Source: Fulvimarina pelagi HTCC2506 (GTDB taxonomy: Bacteria > Pseudomonadota > Alphaproteobacteria > Rhizobiales > Rhizobiaceae). From it: a stretch of 64,000 bases of DNA. Of this stretch, positions 1-8,987 are shown one piece after another. Positions within the stretch are counted from its first letter, which is position 1; the number at the start of each line of letters is the position of its first letter. Where the stretch lies: contig NZ_DS022272.1 of assembly GCF_000153705.1 (NCBI RefSeq), positions 999,839-1,063,838 of the forward strand, in the 5' to 3' direction. The position numbers were made by a program, and so were the translations under genes. The notes under the pieces were generated by a model. That model did not search any database. It was not told the origin of the DNA and worked only from the letters and a program-made list of their open reading frames with translations.

Positions 1-356
1 ACTTCGCCCATGATGAAGAACGGCCGGTAGCGGTCAACCGAAACCGTCACGTCCGGGTCCTGCAAATAGCCGTCGCGCAGCCGTTGCGCGATCTCGTGCT
101 GAAGTTGGCCAGAGGTGCGACCGCGTGCAGCCACATCGCCGATGAGTGGCATCGACAAATAGCCGGCTTTGTCGATCGGATAGGCCCTGGTCAGCTCGGC
201 CTGCTCGAAGACGGATATCCGGGCGATGTCGCCGCTGTCGAAATGGTATGGTTGGTTGAGCACAGCGTGGAAAGCAGGTGGCGTCGGCTTGTAGGATGAA
301 CAGGCGGCGATCGGGGCCAGCGCGAGGAAAAGCGCGAGCTTTGCAATCGTTTTCAT
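1..356 (-). CDS. Polysaccharide export lipoprotein, Wza/ExoF type (3' part cut off by window edge)
   Basis: The reading frame starts at the ATG complement at 354-356 and runs off the left edge, so about 118 residues are visible. The N-terminus MKTIAKLALFLALAPIAAC is a lipoprotein signal with a lipobox ending in Cys19. After it comes the poly-export domain, recognisable from YHFDSGDIARISVFEQAEL and from GYLSMPLIGDVAARGRTSGQ. These match the start of outer-membrane polysaccharide export proteins (Wza, ExoF), which form the channel through which exopolysaccharide or capsule leaves the cell. It diverges from the kinase-like gene at 706, which fits an exopolysaccharide locus extending left of the window. 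The family call is firm; the polymer is unknown. Confidence 0.85.
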   Translation of the reverse strand, partial: MKTIAKLALFLALAPIAACSSYKPTPPAFHAVLNQPYHFDSGDIARISVFEQAELTRAYPIDKAGYLSMPLIGDVAARGRTSGQLQHEIAQRLRDGYLQDPDVTVSVDRYRPFFIMGE

Positions 357-705
357 GAATAAGCTCCGTCCGTTCGTGGTCTTCACCGGAGGACGTTGAA
401 AGCCCCAAGCACGATGATGCCGCTCGAAGCAGGAATAGCGTTGTTAGGGTTAATCAATCGTGAAACCCCTGCGGCGACAAGGATTTCGACGCGTTCCGTG
501 CGGCGATTCTCCCGCCATTCCATATCGTCGATACGAAGAAACGGCGCCGCTTAAGCCGCTCTTTACCAGACGGAGCGACCGTTCCTCTAAGAAATCCGGG
601 GTAGGACTTCGCCATCGTAGATTCGCGAATGAGCTCCGGAATAAACAAGCTTCGACAGCTGGCCACTCTACGGGCGACCGGGAGCTAGGATCGAACGGTG
701 GCGAC
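357..705. other. Divergent intergenic region
   Basis: About 350 bases lie between the export lipoprotein and the kinase-like gene. An open frame continues upstream of 706 back to an ATG at 460. Its translation there is Arg/Ser-rich (for example MKPLRRQGFRRV and FTRRSDRSSKKSG) and unlike a protein N-terminus, so I treat it as non-coding. The region must hold the promoters of both divergent genes, but I see no convincing -35/-10 pair. A short AT-rich patch (ttgttagggttaatcaatcg) lies at about 440-460. Confidence 0.5.
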
Positions 706-1497
706 ATGAGCAGCAAGACGAGCCCGCACGACGAAAGGATCCAGAACGGACAATCTCGTTCAGAAGACGGGCTTTTGGACAAGACCGCTCGGCTTGCGAT
801 CGAGGTCGGGCCAGGACACGGTTTTCAGAAGGTGATCTCCGACATGACGAATGTATGCCCGAACAGCGTGGAACACAGCCCGAGCGATACAGGCGAGCCC
901 CGGGAGCCAGAAGCAGCCATCGAGCAGGTCGGCGTCGACGATCTCGCCTTTGCGGCGAAGGAAATGGAAATCAAACGGCTTGTCCTCGTGACGCCCTTCG
1001 CGGACGCCGCTTCGACGGAGACGGTGCTGACGCTCTCGCGGCTCCTGACCGAGGATAACCATCCCGTCGCGCTGATCCAGCTAGACCGCACGGCTGCCTC
1101 GCCGATCGCCTCCCCAGAAGAGGAGGCGGCAGGTTGGATTGATCTTCTTGGTGGCGGTCGGCCCGTGGGCGAGATCATCCATCGTGATCCGAAGTCGCGG
1201 CTTCACGTTGCACCGTCCGGTAATGTTGATGTTGCCGCGCTGGAAGAGGAGCAGTTCGAGGATCTCGCGGTTTATCTCGCAGCCTTTTGTCGTAGCTATT
1301 CGATGACGGTAGTCCATTTACCGGCCGATAGTTTGGGCCGAATCGAAGGGCTGGGGGACGTCGAGACGGCGGTGATTGTCGTCGCCAGCGAAGACAGAGC
1401 CGACGATGTGGAACGGATGGCCCGCGAGCTCAATCCTGCTGGGAGCTACGATGTTCTTCATCTAATTTCGGAGAACGAGACGCCGATCCTGCACTGA
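706..1497 (+). CDS. Degenerate BY-kinase/CpsD-like protein, probably of exopolysaccharide synthesis
   Basis: The protein has 263 residues from the ATG at 706. Residues 1-88 look disordered. Residues 90-263 follow the order of bacterial tyrosine kinases of the Wzc/ExoP C-terminal type. A beta strand KRLVLVTPFADAASTETV stands where Walker A would be, VALIQLDRT stands at Walker A', then come GWIDLLGGGRPVGEIIHRD, LHVAPSGN, and a strand TVVHLPADS at the Walker B position. The GK[ST] of Walker A is missing, and there is no tyrosine-rich tail, so kinase or ATPase activity is doubtful. Facing a Wza-type gene, it is likely a regulatory or structural partner in polysaccharide export. The gene is likely real; the fold assignment is by eye and the role is inference. 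Confidence 0.65.
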   Translation: MSSKTSPHDERIQNGQSRSEDGLLDKTARLAIEVGPGHGFQKVISDMTNVCPNSVEHSPSDTGEPREPEAAIEQVGVDDLAFAAKEMEIKRLVLVTPFADAASTETVLTLSRLLTEDNHPVALIQLDRTAASPIASPEEEAAGWIDLLGGGRPVGEIIHRDPKSRLHVAPSGNVDVAALEEEQFEDLAVYLAAFCRSYSMTVVHLPADSLGRIEGLGDVETAVIVVASEDRADDVERMARELNPAGSYDVLHLISENETPILH

Positions 1498-1651
1498 CCT
1501 GAGCCGACCTCGACCCGATTGAACTAGCCGGGTCTCTGCTGTGTCTTCCACTGCGACATTGCCGCGCCTGTTGACGGATCGGCCTCGGCACTAGGTTTGG
1601 AGCATCCTCGATCCAGCGGCTCGCGGCCGCGATCTCTGCCTCAAGGTCTTT

Positions 1652-1840
1652 ATGTCCGGCTTCCTCACGTTTCTTGCGCTTGCCGCGATGATCGCAACAG
1701 CGATCGTCCTTCTCATGGGGCTTCGCAACCTGATGAAGGGTGGGCCGAGCAATAAATCGCAGAAATTCATGCGCTATCGCATCATGTTTCAGGCGATTGC
1801 CGTCGTGCTCATCGTCGCCTTTCTCGTCTTCGGACGTTGA
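1652..1840 (+). CDS. Small twin-transmembrane protein, HIG1-domain type
   Basis: This 62-residue protein has two membrane helices, residues about 3-24 (FLTFLALAAMIATAIVLLMG) and 45-60 (FQAIAVVLIVAFLVF). They are separated by a polar loop with GGPSNKSQKFMRYRIMFQ. Length, two-helix layout and the MRYRIMFQ segment match the HIG1/twin-transmembrane proteins often found beside cobalamin adenosyltransferase genes in Rhizobiales. Eukaryotic HIG1 proteins act in assembly of respiratory supercomplexes; a similar role here is only a suggestion. The pduO gene follows after 47 bases, so co-transcription is likely. Confidence 0.75.
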   Translation: MSGFLTFLALAAMIATAIVLLMGLRNLMKGGPSNKSQKFMRYRIMFQAIAVVLIVAFLVFGR

Positions 1841-1887
1841 CCGGACCCATTAGCGTCCAACCTTCTGGCGAGATTTGAGGAGGATGC

Positions 1888-2454
1888 ATGGTCAAGCTGA
1901 ACAAGATCTACACCCGGACGGGCGACAAGGGCGACACAATGCTCGGGAACGGCGAGCGGCGTCCCAAGCACGATCTGCGAGTCGAGACCTATGGAACTGT
2001 GGACGAACTCAATGCCGTCATCGGGCTTGCCCGGCTGCACTCGTTGGGCGATCTCGACGACATGCTGGCGCGCATCCAGAATGAGCTCTTCGATCTCGGC
2101 GCGGAACTCGCAACCCCCCACACTGGCGAGGATCTCGGCTTCGAGCCACTGAAAGTCGTCGATAGTCAGGTGGACAGGCTGGAAGCTGAGATCGACCGGA
2201 TGAACGAGAAGCTCGAGCCACTAAAGAGTTTCGTGCTGCCCGCCGGCACCCCGGTGGCGGCGCATCTTCACCACGCTCGTACGGTCGCGCGACGCGTCGA
2301 ACGGCTGATGGTGGCGCTTTCAAAGAAGGAGCCGGTTGCCGACACAGCTCTGCGCTACGTAAATCGGCTTTCGGACCACCTCTTTGTATGCGGGCGGATT
2401 GCCAACGATGAAGGCAAGGCCGACGTCCTCTGGGTCCCAGGAAAAAGCCGCTAG
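1888..2454 (+). CDS. pduO: Cob(I)alamin adenosyltransferase, PduO type
   Basis: The 188-residue enzyme transfers the adenosyl group of ATP to cob(I)alamin, giving adenosylcobalamin, the cofactor of methylmalonyl-CoA mutase and similar enzymes. The PduO hallmark is the N-terminal ATP-binding stretch IYTRTGDKGDTMLGNGERR at residues 6-24, followed by VETYGTVDELNAVIGLAR. Near the C-terminus, TALRYVNRLSDHLFVCGR fits the family's conserved helix. A good Shine-Dalgarno (gaggagg) lies just before the ATG. Length is normal for the family. It lies upstream of the etfBA genes, which fits a segment devoted to acyl-CoA and propionyl-CoA metabolism. Confidence 0.95.
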   Translation: MVKLNKIYTRTGDKGDTMLGNGERRPKHDLRVETYGTVDELNAVIGLARLHSLGDLDDMLARIQNELFDLGAELATPHTGEDLGFEPLKVVDSQVDRLEAEIDRMNEKLEPLKSFVLPAGTPVAAHLHHARTVARRVERLMVALSKKEPVADTALRYVNRLSDHLFVCGRIANDEGKADVLWVPGKSR

Positions 2455-2612
2455 GCTTAGCGCCCGCTTTGAAAGAATAGTTCGCTCCGCGGCGACATCG
2501 CATGGGAGCGCTCCTTGAAAAGCGCTTCTTCCGAGACCAAAACCTTCGCCAACAGCCTGGGCGTTGCCGACAAGGCGTTCCTGCCCGCAAACCTCTCCGG
2601 GAGCAGAGCACC

Positions 2613-3362
2613 ATGAAAATCCTCGTCGCCGTAAAGCGCGTGGTCGACTACAATGTGAAGATCCGGGTGAAACCGGACGGCTCCGGCGTGGAACTCGCCA
2701 ACGTCAAGATGAGCATGAATCCATTCGACGAGATCGCCGTCGAGGAGGCCGTCCGGCTGAAGGAGGCCGGAACGGCGGAGGAGGTCGTGGCGGTCTCGAT
2801 CGGGCCGAAACAGGCTGCCGATACGATCCGGACTGCCCTTGCCATGGGCGCCGATCGCGGAATTCATGTCGCGACAGACGAGATTGTCGAGCCACTCGCC
2901 GTCGCGAAGATCCTGAAGGGCATCTGCGATGGTGAATCGCCAGACCTTGTGTTTCTCGGCAAGCAGGCAATTGACGACGACTGCAACCAGACCGGCCAAA
3001 TGTTGGCAGCCCTTATGAACTGGGGGCAGGGTACCTTCGCCTATAGGGTCGAGCCGTCGGACGGTAGCGTGAAGGTGACGCGTGAGGTCGACGGCGGCCT
3101 CCAGACTGTCGACCTGAAACTGCCCGCCGTCGTTTCCGTCGACCTGCGCCTCAACGAGCCGCGCTATGCCTCGCTGCCCAATATCATGAAGGCCAAGAAG
3201 AAGCCGATCGAAGCGAAGACGCCCGACGACTTCGGCGTCGACATCGCACGGCGGCTGGAGATCCTTAAGACAGAAGAGCCCGAAAGCCGTCAGGCCGGCG
3301 TCAAGGTCGCCTCGGTCGACGAACTCGTTGACAAGCTCAAGAACGAAGCCGGCGTCCTTTGA
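2613..3362 (+). CDS. etfB: Electron transfer flavoprotein beta subunit
   Basis: At 249 residues this has the usual length of EtfB, the AMP-binding subunit of the electron carrier that passes electrons from acyl-CoA dehydrogenases to ETF-ubiquinone oxidoreductase. The start [17 protein letters not shown] is typical. The ETF-beta signature is present as [18 protein letters not shown] near residues 180-200, and the nucleotide-binding region shows [12 protein letters not shown]. The open frame extends upstream to 2502, but the ATG at 2613 follows gggagcag and gives the canonical N-terminus. etfA starts 20 bases downstream. Confidence 0.97.
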   Translation: MKILVAVKRVVDYNVKIRVKPDGSGVELANVKMSMNPFDEIAVEEAVRLKEAGTAEEVVAVSIGPKQAADTIRTALAMGADRGIHVATDEIVEPLAVAKILKGICDGESPDLVFLGKQAIDDDCNQTGQMLAALMNWGQGTFAYRVEPSDGSVKVTREVDGGLQTVDLKLPAVVSVDLRLNEPRYASLPNIMKAKKKPIEAKTPDDFGVDIARRLEILKTEEPESRQAGVKVASVDELVDKLKNEAGVL

Positions 3363-3381
3363 GGCGCGAAGGAACAACGAC

Positions 3382-4314
3382 ATGACCACTCTCCTCCTAG
3401 CCGAACACGACAACAAGGCGCTGTCCTCCGAGACCGCGAAGGCCCTGACGGCCGCCAAGGCGCTTGGCGCGGACGTCCATCTTCTCGTCGCCGGTAAAGA
3501 CGCCGGCGCGGTCGCCGACGCGGGCGCCAAGCTCGACGGGGTCGCCAAGGTGCTGACCGCAGACGATGCCGTCTTCGCGAACCGCCTCGCCGAACCGGTC
3601 GCCGCGCTCCTGGTCGAGATGGCCGGCACCTACGACGCGATCGTTGCCCCGGCGACGACCATGGGCAAGAACGTCCTTCCCCGCGCCGCCGCCCTTCTCG
3701 ATGTGATGCAGATTTCCGACGTGATGAGCGTCGAGGGGCCGGACACATTCAAGCGGCCGACCTATGCCGGCAACGCGGTGCAGACGGTCCGCTCTAAGGA
3801 CTCGATGAAGGTGATGACCATCCGTACGTCGAGCTTCGAAGCCGCCGGCGAGGGCGGTTCGGCGCCAATCGAGGCCATCTCGATTTCCGTGAACGATCCC
3901 GGCCTCTCGAGCTTCGTGTCAGAAGAACTGGCGCATTCTGAACGCCCTGAACTGTCGAGCGCGAAGGTTGTCGTTTCGGGCGGCCGGGCACTCGGCTCGG
4001 ATGAAAAATTCCGCGAGATAATGATGCCTCTTGCCGACAAGCTCGGCGCAGCCGTCGGCGCCTCGCGTGCGGCAGTCGATGCGGGCTATGCTCCGAACGA
4101 CTGGCAGGTCGGCCAGACCGGCAAGGTCGTCGCGCCCGAACTCTACATCGCTTGCGGTATCTCCGGCGCGATCCAGCACCTTGCCGGTATGAAGGATTCA
4201 AAGGTAATCGTCGCGATCAACAAGGACGAAGAGGCACCGATTTTCCAGGTTGCCGACTACGGCTTGGTCGGCGATCTCTTCGAACTGGTGCCGGAACTGA
4301 CGGAGAAGCTCTAG
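3382..4314 (+). CDS. etfA: Electron transfer flavoprotein alpha subunit
   Basis: The 310-residue alpha subunit binds the redox FAD of the ETF heterodimer. The C-terminal FAD domain is clear: [20 protein letters not shown], then [20 protein letters not shown] and [20 protein letters not shown], followed by [20 protein letters not shown]. These are the diagnostic flavin-contact segments. The start at 3382 ([10 protein letters not shown]) is preferred over an upstream in-frame ATG at 3328 because the latter would lie inside etfB. The gene is translationally close to etfB and is followed by the hydroxyacyl-CoA dehydrogenase gene. Confidence 0.97.
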   Translation: MTTLLLAEHDNKALSSETAKALTAAKALGADVHLLVAGKDAGAVADAGAKLDGVAKVLTADDAVFANRLAEPVAALLVEMAGTYDAIVAPATTMGKNVLPRAAALLDVMQISDVMSVEGPDTFKRPTYAGNAVQTVRSKDSMKVMTIRTSSFEAAGEGGSAPIEAISISVNDPGLSSFVSEELAHSERPELSSAKVVVSGGRALGSDEKFREIMMPLADKLGAAVGASRAAVDAGYAPNDWQVGQTGKVVAPELYIACGISGAIQHLAGMKDSKVIVAINKDEEAPIFQVADYGLVGDLFELVPELTEKL

Positions 4315-4440
4315 CGACCATCCGAAGGAGTCTGCCACCCCTTGGAACGCAAGGCTTCACGGTCTATGCTGCACTGCATATAAAGCAGGCCCCGCTTCCC
4401 ATGCGAAGCTGCGGCTCAAGAAAAGGATCCGGAGGCAGAC

Positions 4441-5319
4441 ATGGCCGAAATCAAGAGCGTGGGAATCATCGGGGCCGGGCAGATGGGCTCGGGTATTGCG
4501 CACGTCGTGGCGCTGGCGGGCATGAAAACTCGGCTCTACGATGTCGGCGAAGAGCAGACGAAGAAGGGCCTCTCCGTAATCGAGAAAGGCCTCGACCGGC
4601 AGGTGACTTCCGAAAAGATCAGCCAGGCGGACCGTGAGGCTGCGCTGAAGCTGATCGAAACCTCAACCGATCTGACGACCCTCGGCGATCTCGACCTCGT
4701 TATCGAGGCAGCGACCGAAAATGAGGACGTCAAGCGGAAGATCTTCCGCGAGATCTGTCCAAATCTCTCCAAGGACACAATCCTCGCTTCGAACACGTCG
4801 TCGATCTCCATCACGCGTCTGGCATCGGCCTCCGATCGGCCGGAACAGTTCATGGGCATTCACTTCATGAACCCAGTGCCGGTGATGAAGCTCGTCGAGC
4901 TCGTGCGCGGCATCGCGACGGCCGAAACGACGTTCGAGGCCTCCAAAGGCTTCGTCGATAAGCTCGGCAAGACCGTCACGGTGTCGGAGGATTTCCCTGC
5001 CTTCATCGTCAACCGCATTTTGCTGCCGATGATCAACGAGGCGATCTACACGCTCTACGAGGGCGTCGGTTCGGTCACCTCGATCGACACGGCGATGAAG
5101 TTCGGCGCGAACCATCCCATGGGCCCGCTGCAACTCGCCGACTTTATTGGCCTCGATACCTGCCTTTCGATCATGCAGGTGCTGCATGATGGGTTATCGG
5201 ACTCCAAATATCGGCCATGTCCGCTGCTGGTGAAATACGTCGAGGCCGGCTGGATCGGTCGCAAGGTCGGCCGCGGCTTCTACGACTATCGCGGCGAGGA
5301 GCCTGTTCCGACCCGTTGA
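4441..5319 (+). CDS. hbdA: 3-hydroxybutyryl-CoA dehydrogenase
   Basis: This 292-residue protein oxidises 3-hydroxyacyl-CoA with NAD+. The N-terminal Rossmann motif is VGIIGAGQMGSGIAHVVALA at residues 7-26. The HCDH signature around the catalytic His is MGIHFMNPVPVMKLVELVRG. The C-terminal dimerisation domain ends in GWIGRKVGRGFYDY, typical of the single-domain bacterial enzyme. A Shine-Dalgarno (ggatccggagg) precedes the ATG. Behind etfBA it fits short-chain fatty-acid or polyhydroxybutyrate metabolism. Which chain length it prefers cannot be read from the sequence. Confidence 0.95.
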   Translation: MAEIKSVGIIGAGQMGSGIAHVVALAGMKTRLYDVGEEQTKKGLSVIEKGLDRQVTSEKISQADREAALKLIETSTDLTTLGDLDLVIEAATENEDVKRKIFREICPNLSKDTILASNTSSISITRLASASDRPEQFMGIHFMNPVPVMKLVELVRGIATAETTFEASKGFVDKLGKTVTVSEDFPAFIVNRILLPMINEAIYTLYEGVGSVTSIDTAMKFGANHPMGPLQLADFIGLDTCLSIMQVLHDGLSDSKYRPCPLLVKYVEAGWIGRKVGRGFYDYRGEEPVPTR

Positions 5320-5362
5320 CGCAGCCAAGCTGGCAACACGCGATGCGTTTCGGACAGTTCGT

Positions 5363-5989
5363 ATGATCCTGATCGGGCAATATGACTCGCCCTTCGTGCG
5401 CCGGGTCGGGATCGCGCTGACTCTTTACGGAATAGACTTCGAACACCGCGCTTGGTCGGTGTTCGGCGACGGCGAGAAGATCGCCGAATACAACCCGCTG
5501 CGCCGGGTGCCGACGCTCGTGCTGGACGACGGCACGGCGCTTCTCGATTCGACGACGATCCTTCTGGAACTCGACGAGCGCGTGAGCCCGGACGCGGCAC
5601 TCATCCCTGCCTCCGGCGCCGCCCGCCGCCACCAGCTACGATTGTGCGCGCTTGCGGCCGGTGCATGCGAAAAGATGGTCGCGCTGATCTACGAACGCGC
5701 GCTGCACGAAACACTGTCCGAGGTCTGGATCGACCGCTGCACGACGCAAATCGAAGATGTCCTCGATATGCTTGAGGCAGAAGTGGGCCTTCTCGGCGGA
5801 AACTACGTCTTCGGGTCGACGCCCGGCCATGCCGATATCGCGATGGCGGTTGCTTTCCGCTTTCTGACGGACGCCCATCCGATGCTGCGGTCCGCGAAGC
5901 CCTACGAATCACTCGCAGTGCATATGGCCCGATGCGAAGCCTTGCCCGCATTTCAGGTGATACGACAAGAGTTCGTCCCGCCGGCTTGA
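5363..5989 (+). CDS. Glutathione S-transferase family protein
   Basis: The 208-residue protein has the two-domain GST layout. The N-terminal thioredoxin-like domain starts MILIGQYDSPFVRRVGIAL with a Ser in the catalytic position, then the cis-Pro segment LRRVPTLVLDDGTALLDSTT. The all-helical C-terminal domain includes NYVFGSTPGHADIAMAVAF, the conserved N-capping region. The protein resembles bacterial GSTs of the YfcF/GstB kind, but the substrate cannot be told. It follows hbdA by about 40 bases on the same strand and converges with the Gfo/Idh gene. Confidence 0.87.
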   Translation: MILIGQYDSPFVRRVGIALTLYGIDFEHRAWSVFGDGEKIAEYNPLRRVPTLVLDDGTALLDSTTILLELDERVSPDAALIPASGAARRHQLRLCALAAGACEKMVALIYERALHETLSEVWIDRCTTQIEDVLDMLEAEVGLLGGNYVFGSTPGHADIAMAVAFRFLTDAHPMLRSAKPYESLAVHMARCEALPAFQVIRQEFVPPA

Positions 5990-5998
5990 TGGCCTGCT

Positions 5999-6952
5999 TC
6001 AACCAGCCTTCAGCGGCGAAGCCTCTGCCAGTATCCGCACCGTCTCCACGGCCTCGTCCGCGCCGGTCTCGGGCGTCGCTCGTGTCTCGAGGCAGTCAAT
6101 GAAATGGAGAAGCTCGTTCGTCAGCGGCAGGCCGGCCTCGTAATGGACGTGCTCGACTGGCGCGTTGGCGAAGTCGAAGCCTTTTTCGGTCGGCCAGACC
6201 TTATGGCCGTAGAAGGCGAGCTTCTCGTTCTCGGGTGCGAGATCGTCGAAGACCAGCATCCCCTCAGTGCCGATCGCGACGAACCGGCGGTCGCGATAGG
6301 GCGAGACGCGTGAGACATGGACGTCCGCCGTGACGCCGTTCTCGAAGGTGAAGGACATGTCGCCGATATCGGCCTCGTCGCTGAGAACGGTTCGCCGTTT
6401 GCATCGGATCGTCGCGGGGTGGTCGCCCGCAAGGTGCAGGATCAGCGAGAGATCGTGCGGGGCGAGGTCCCAGATCGCGTCCATGCCAAGAAAGCGGCCG
6501 AGGCCGAGCCGGTTGGCAATAAGGTGCTTCACAGTCCCGATCTTTCCAGAGGAGACAAGTTCGCTGAGCCGCCGGAACACCGGGTGAAAGCGCAGGACGT
6601 GGCCGACCATCAGGAGCCGGCCGTGCTTCTCGGCGGCTTTCGCGGTCAGTCTGGCATCCTCGTACTCGAGCGCGATTGGCTTTTCGATGAGAACGTCCTT
6701 GCCCGCTGCAAAGGCACGCCGTGCCGTCGGTCCGTGGAGATGCGCGGGCAGGGCAAGCACGAGGGCGTCGATGTCCTCGCTCTCGATCGCCTCGTCTACC
6801 GCGAGAGCCGGCACATCGTGCTTCGCTGCGAAACCTTCGGCCCGTGCTGTGTCCTGATCGGCGACACCGCCAAGGCACCTCAGTTCGGCGAGCGTGCGGA
6901 CATGGTTCTGGCCCCACTGGCCACAGCCGATGACGGCGATGTTCGGTGCCAT
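5999..6952 (-). CDS. Gfo/Idh/MocA family NAD(P)-dependent oxidoreductase
   Basis: The 317-residue protein has the N-terminal Rossmann fold, PNIAVIGCGQWGQNHVRTLA, then the family motif DVLIEKPIALEYEDARLTAK containing the conserved EKP around residues 90-95. The C-terminal alpha/beta domain includes DLAPHDLSLILHLAGDHPAT, where the family's catalytic His is found. Such enzymes oxidise or reduce sugars, inositols or UDP-sugars. The DLAPHD segment is reminiscent of WlbA/WbpB-like UDP-GlcNAcA dehydrogenases, so a role in surface sugar synthesis is possible. It lies downstream of moeB on the same strand with a 71-base gap. Confidence 0.9.
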   Translation of the reverse strand: MAPNIAVIGCGQWGQNHVRTLAELRCLGGVADQDTARAEGFAAKHDVPALAVDEAIESEDIDALVLALPAHLHGPTARRAFAAGKDVLIEKPIALEYEDARLTAKAAEKHGRLLMVGHVLRFHPVFRRLSELVSSGKIGTVKHLIANRLGLGRFLGMDAIWDLAPHDLSLILHLAGDHPATIRCKRRTVLSDEADIGDMSFTFENGVTADVHVSRVSPYRDRRFVAIGTEGMLVFDDLAPENEKLAFYGHKVWPTEKGFDFANAPVEHVHYEAGLPLTNELLHFIDCLETRATPETGADEAVETVRILAEASPLKAG

Positions 6953-7023
6953 TCCGGCTCCTTGAATGCGTCCCTATCGTCGCATGCCGGGTTAGGCGGT
7001 GGCGAACCGGCGCGCAAGTGCGG

Positions 7024-7794
7024 TCATTCGGCTTTCGGCCGCAGGCGCCTGTAGCGGATCGTCTCGAATCGCATGGCGAGGAGGTCGACCATCAGGAAGC
7101 GGCCGACGAGCGGTTCGCCGGTGCCGCAGATCACCTTGATCGCCTCGGACGCGGCAAGCGTGCCGAGAACGCCGGTCGTCGTGCCGAGGATACCGGCTTC
7201 GGCGCAGCTTGGCACGGTGCCGGCCGCCGGTGCTTCTGGAAAAAGATCACGATAGCGCGGCAGAAGGATGCCGTCGGGGCCTTCGCGGTAAGGGGTCAGC
7301 ACGGTCAGCGAACCAGAAAAGCGTTGCACGGCGGCGGTCACCAGCGGAATCTCGGCATCTTCGCAGAGATCGGCCATGGCGTAGCGGGTCGCGAAATTGT
7401 CCGAACCGTCGATGGCAAGATCGCAGGATGCGACGAGATCGGCACCGTTCTCCGCTGTCAGGCGAATCGGATGCGCCTCGAAGGCGGCATGCGGATTGAC
7501 CCGGCGCACCGCGTCTGCAGCGCTGTCCAGTTTGGGACGCCCGACATCCTCCGTGCCGTGCAGGACCTGGCGCTGTAGGTTCGAGAGCGAGACCGTGTCG
7601 TCGTCGCAGCAGACGATGGTCCCAACGCCGGCGGCGGCGAGATAGAGCGCGACGGGCGAGCCGATCCCGCCTGCGCCGATCACCAGGACCCGCGCGGCCT
7701 TCAGCTTCTGCTGACCCGTACCGCCGATCTCCGGCAGGACGATATGGCGGGCATAGCGTTCGAGTTCGTCTGCGTTCAGTCGAGGCTCGGTCAT
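7024..7794 (-). CDS. moeB: Molybdopterin-synthase adenylyltransferase (MoeB/ThiF type)
   Basis: The protein, about 256 residues from the ATG complement at 7792-7794, adenylates the C-terminal Gly-Gly of a ubiquitin-like sulfur carrier (MoaD or ThiS). The ATP-binding motif is VLVIGAGGIGSPVALYLAAA. Substrate-binding residues lie in LSNLQRQVLHGTEDVGRPK and in CDLAIDGSDNFATRY, and the PSCAEAGILG segment carries the conserved Cys. The CxxC zinc pair expected just before it (CYRC in E. coli-like proteins) reads RYRD here, and the second C-terminal pair is absent, the protein ending in RRLRPKAE. The start lies 4 bases from the recF stop, so the two are probably co-translated. Confidence 0.88.
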   Translation of the reverse strand: MTEPRLNADELERYARHIVLPEIGGTGQQKLKAARVLVIGAGGIGSPVALYLAAAGVGTIVCCDDDTVSLSNLQRQVLHGTEDVGRPKLDSAADAVRRVNPHAAFEAHPIRLTAENGADLVASCDLAIDGSDNFATRYAMADLCEDAEIPLVTAAVQRFSGSLTVLTPYREGPDGILLPRYRDLFPEAPAAGTVPSCAEAGILGTTTGVLGTLAASEAIKVICGTGEPLVGRFLMVDLLAMRFETIRYRRLRPKAE

Positions 7795-7798
7795 GATG

Positions 7799-8956
7799 TC
7801 ATTCCTCGCGTGGCTCTCGGACGGCTCCGTCGGCGATGGTGATGATCTGGGCGCGATCGCCGAGCGCTTCAAACAGGCTCTCGTCGGTTCCCGTCATGAA
7901 GGTCTGCCCACCGAGATCTCCGACCAGGTCGAAGAGGCTCGCTCGACGTCTGGCATCGAGATGGGCTGCGATCTCGTCGAGGAGAAGGATCGGCGCCATG
8001 CCCGACAGCACCGATGTCAGCCGCGCATGGGCAATGATCAGCCCGACGAGCAGCGCCTTCTGTTCGCCGGTCGAGGAGAGACCCGCCGGCATATGCTTGG
8101 CGAGATGGGTGACTTCGAGATCGGCGCGGTGCGGACCTTCCAGCGTCCGGCCCGCGCCCGCATCGCGATACCGGTCCCGCGCGAGGCGCTCGCGATAGCG
8201 ATCCTCGACCTGAACGGCGGGGCCGTCCAAGCCGCCCTCCTCGAAACCGGGCGAGAGCACGAGCCCGGCCTTAGGAAAGGGCAGGTCCGGGTCGGCGAGC
8301 GCGATCGCGTTGGTCAGATTGGCGACCAGTTCGTTCCGCGCGACCGCCATCGCGACGCCGAGCTCGGCCATCTGCATCTCGATGCCCGCCAGCCAGCGAT
8401 CGTCGATCCGGTTGTCCGAAAGCAGCTTATTGCGCGAACGCATGGCGCGCTCGAAATCGGATGCGCGGCGGCCATGGGTGGGGTCGATCGAGAGCACCAT
8501 GCGGTCGAGAAACCGGCGGCGGTCGCCGGCCGGTCCCGTGAAGAGCCCGTCCATCGCCGGCGTCAGCCAGACGATGCGCGCGATGTCGAGAAGCTCTTCT
8601 GCGGATTTCGCCTGCGTCTCATCGATCCGTACCAGACGTGAGTTCGGGCCTTCACCGTCGAGCCGCACGCTGGTGACAACGGTCGTCTCCTCGCTGGCGA
8701 TGCGAACGCTAGCTTTCACGGAAAAGCCGGACTGCGTGCCCTGCCGGGCCATCTCGCCATAGGGAGCCCGACGCAGGCCCCGGCCGGGCGAGAGTAGCGA
8801 GAGGGCTTCGAGCAAATTGGTCTTGCCCGCCCCGTTTGGCCCGGCGAACACGACGAAACGCTTCTGAAAGCTGAGATCAAGGAGCTCGTAATTGCGGAAG
8901 TCGAAGAGTCTGAGATGGCCGATTTCGCTCTGCCGGCCCATCGCCGCGTAGCTCAT
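7799..8956 (-). CDS. recF: DNA replication/repair protein RecF
   Basis: The 385-residue SMC-like ATPase loads RecA at gapped DNA together with RecO and RecR. Walker A is VVFAGPNGAGKTNLLEALSL at about residues 35-54. The signature region includes LEGPHRADLEV and STGEQKALLVGLIIAHARLT. Walker B with D-loop is PILLLDEIAAHLDARRRASL. Length is normal. It lies downstream of dnaN by 31 bases in a dnaA-dnaN-recF order, an ancestral bacterial replication cluster. gyrB, often the next gene, is replaced here by moeB. Confidence 0.97.
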   Translation of the reverse strand: MSYAAMGRQSEIGHLRLFDFRNYELLDLSFQKRFVVFAGPNGAGKTNLLEALSLLSPGRGLRRAPYGEMARQGTQSGFSVKASVRIASEETTVVTSVRLDGEGPNSRLVRIDETQAKSAEELLDIARIVWLTPAMDGLFTGPAGDRRRFLDRMVLSIDPTHGRRASDFERAMRSRNKLLSDNRIDDRWLAGIEMQMAELGVAMAVARNELVANLTNAIALADPDLPFPKAGLVLSPGFEEGGLDGPAVQVEDRYRERLARDRYRDAGAGRTLEGPHRADLEVTHLAKHMPAGLSSTGEQKALLVGLIIAHARLTSVLSGMAPILLLDEIAAHLDARRRASLFDLVGDLGGQTFMTGTDESLFEALGDRAQIITIADGAVREPREE

Positions 8957-8987
8957 AGCTCGCTGTGCCGCTTCGAAGCTTCCGCAC

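Noticed and set aside
84-299. Plus-strand open frame inside the export lipoprotein gene
   Set aside because: It lies antisense to the clear Wza-type frame that runs off the left edge; no domain is seen.
460-705. Upstream extension of the kinase-like gene to an ATG at 460
   Set aside because: The translation is Arg/Ser-rich without secondary-structure pattern, and the region is needed for divergent promoters.
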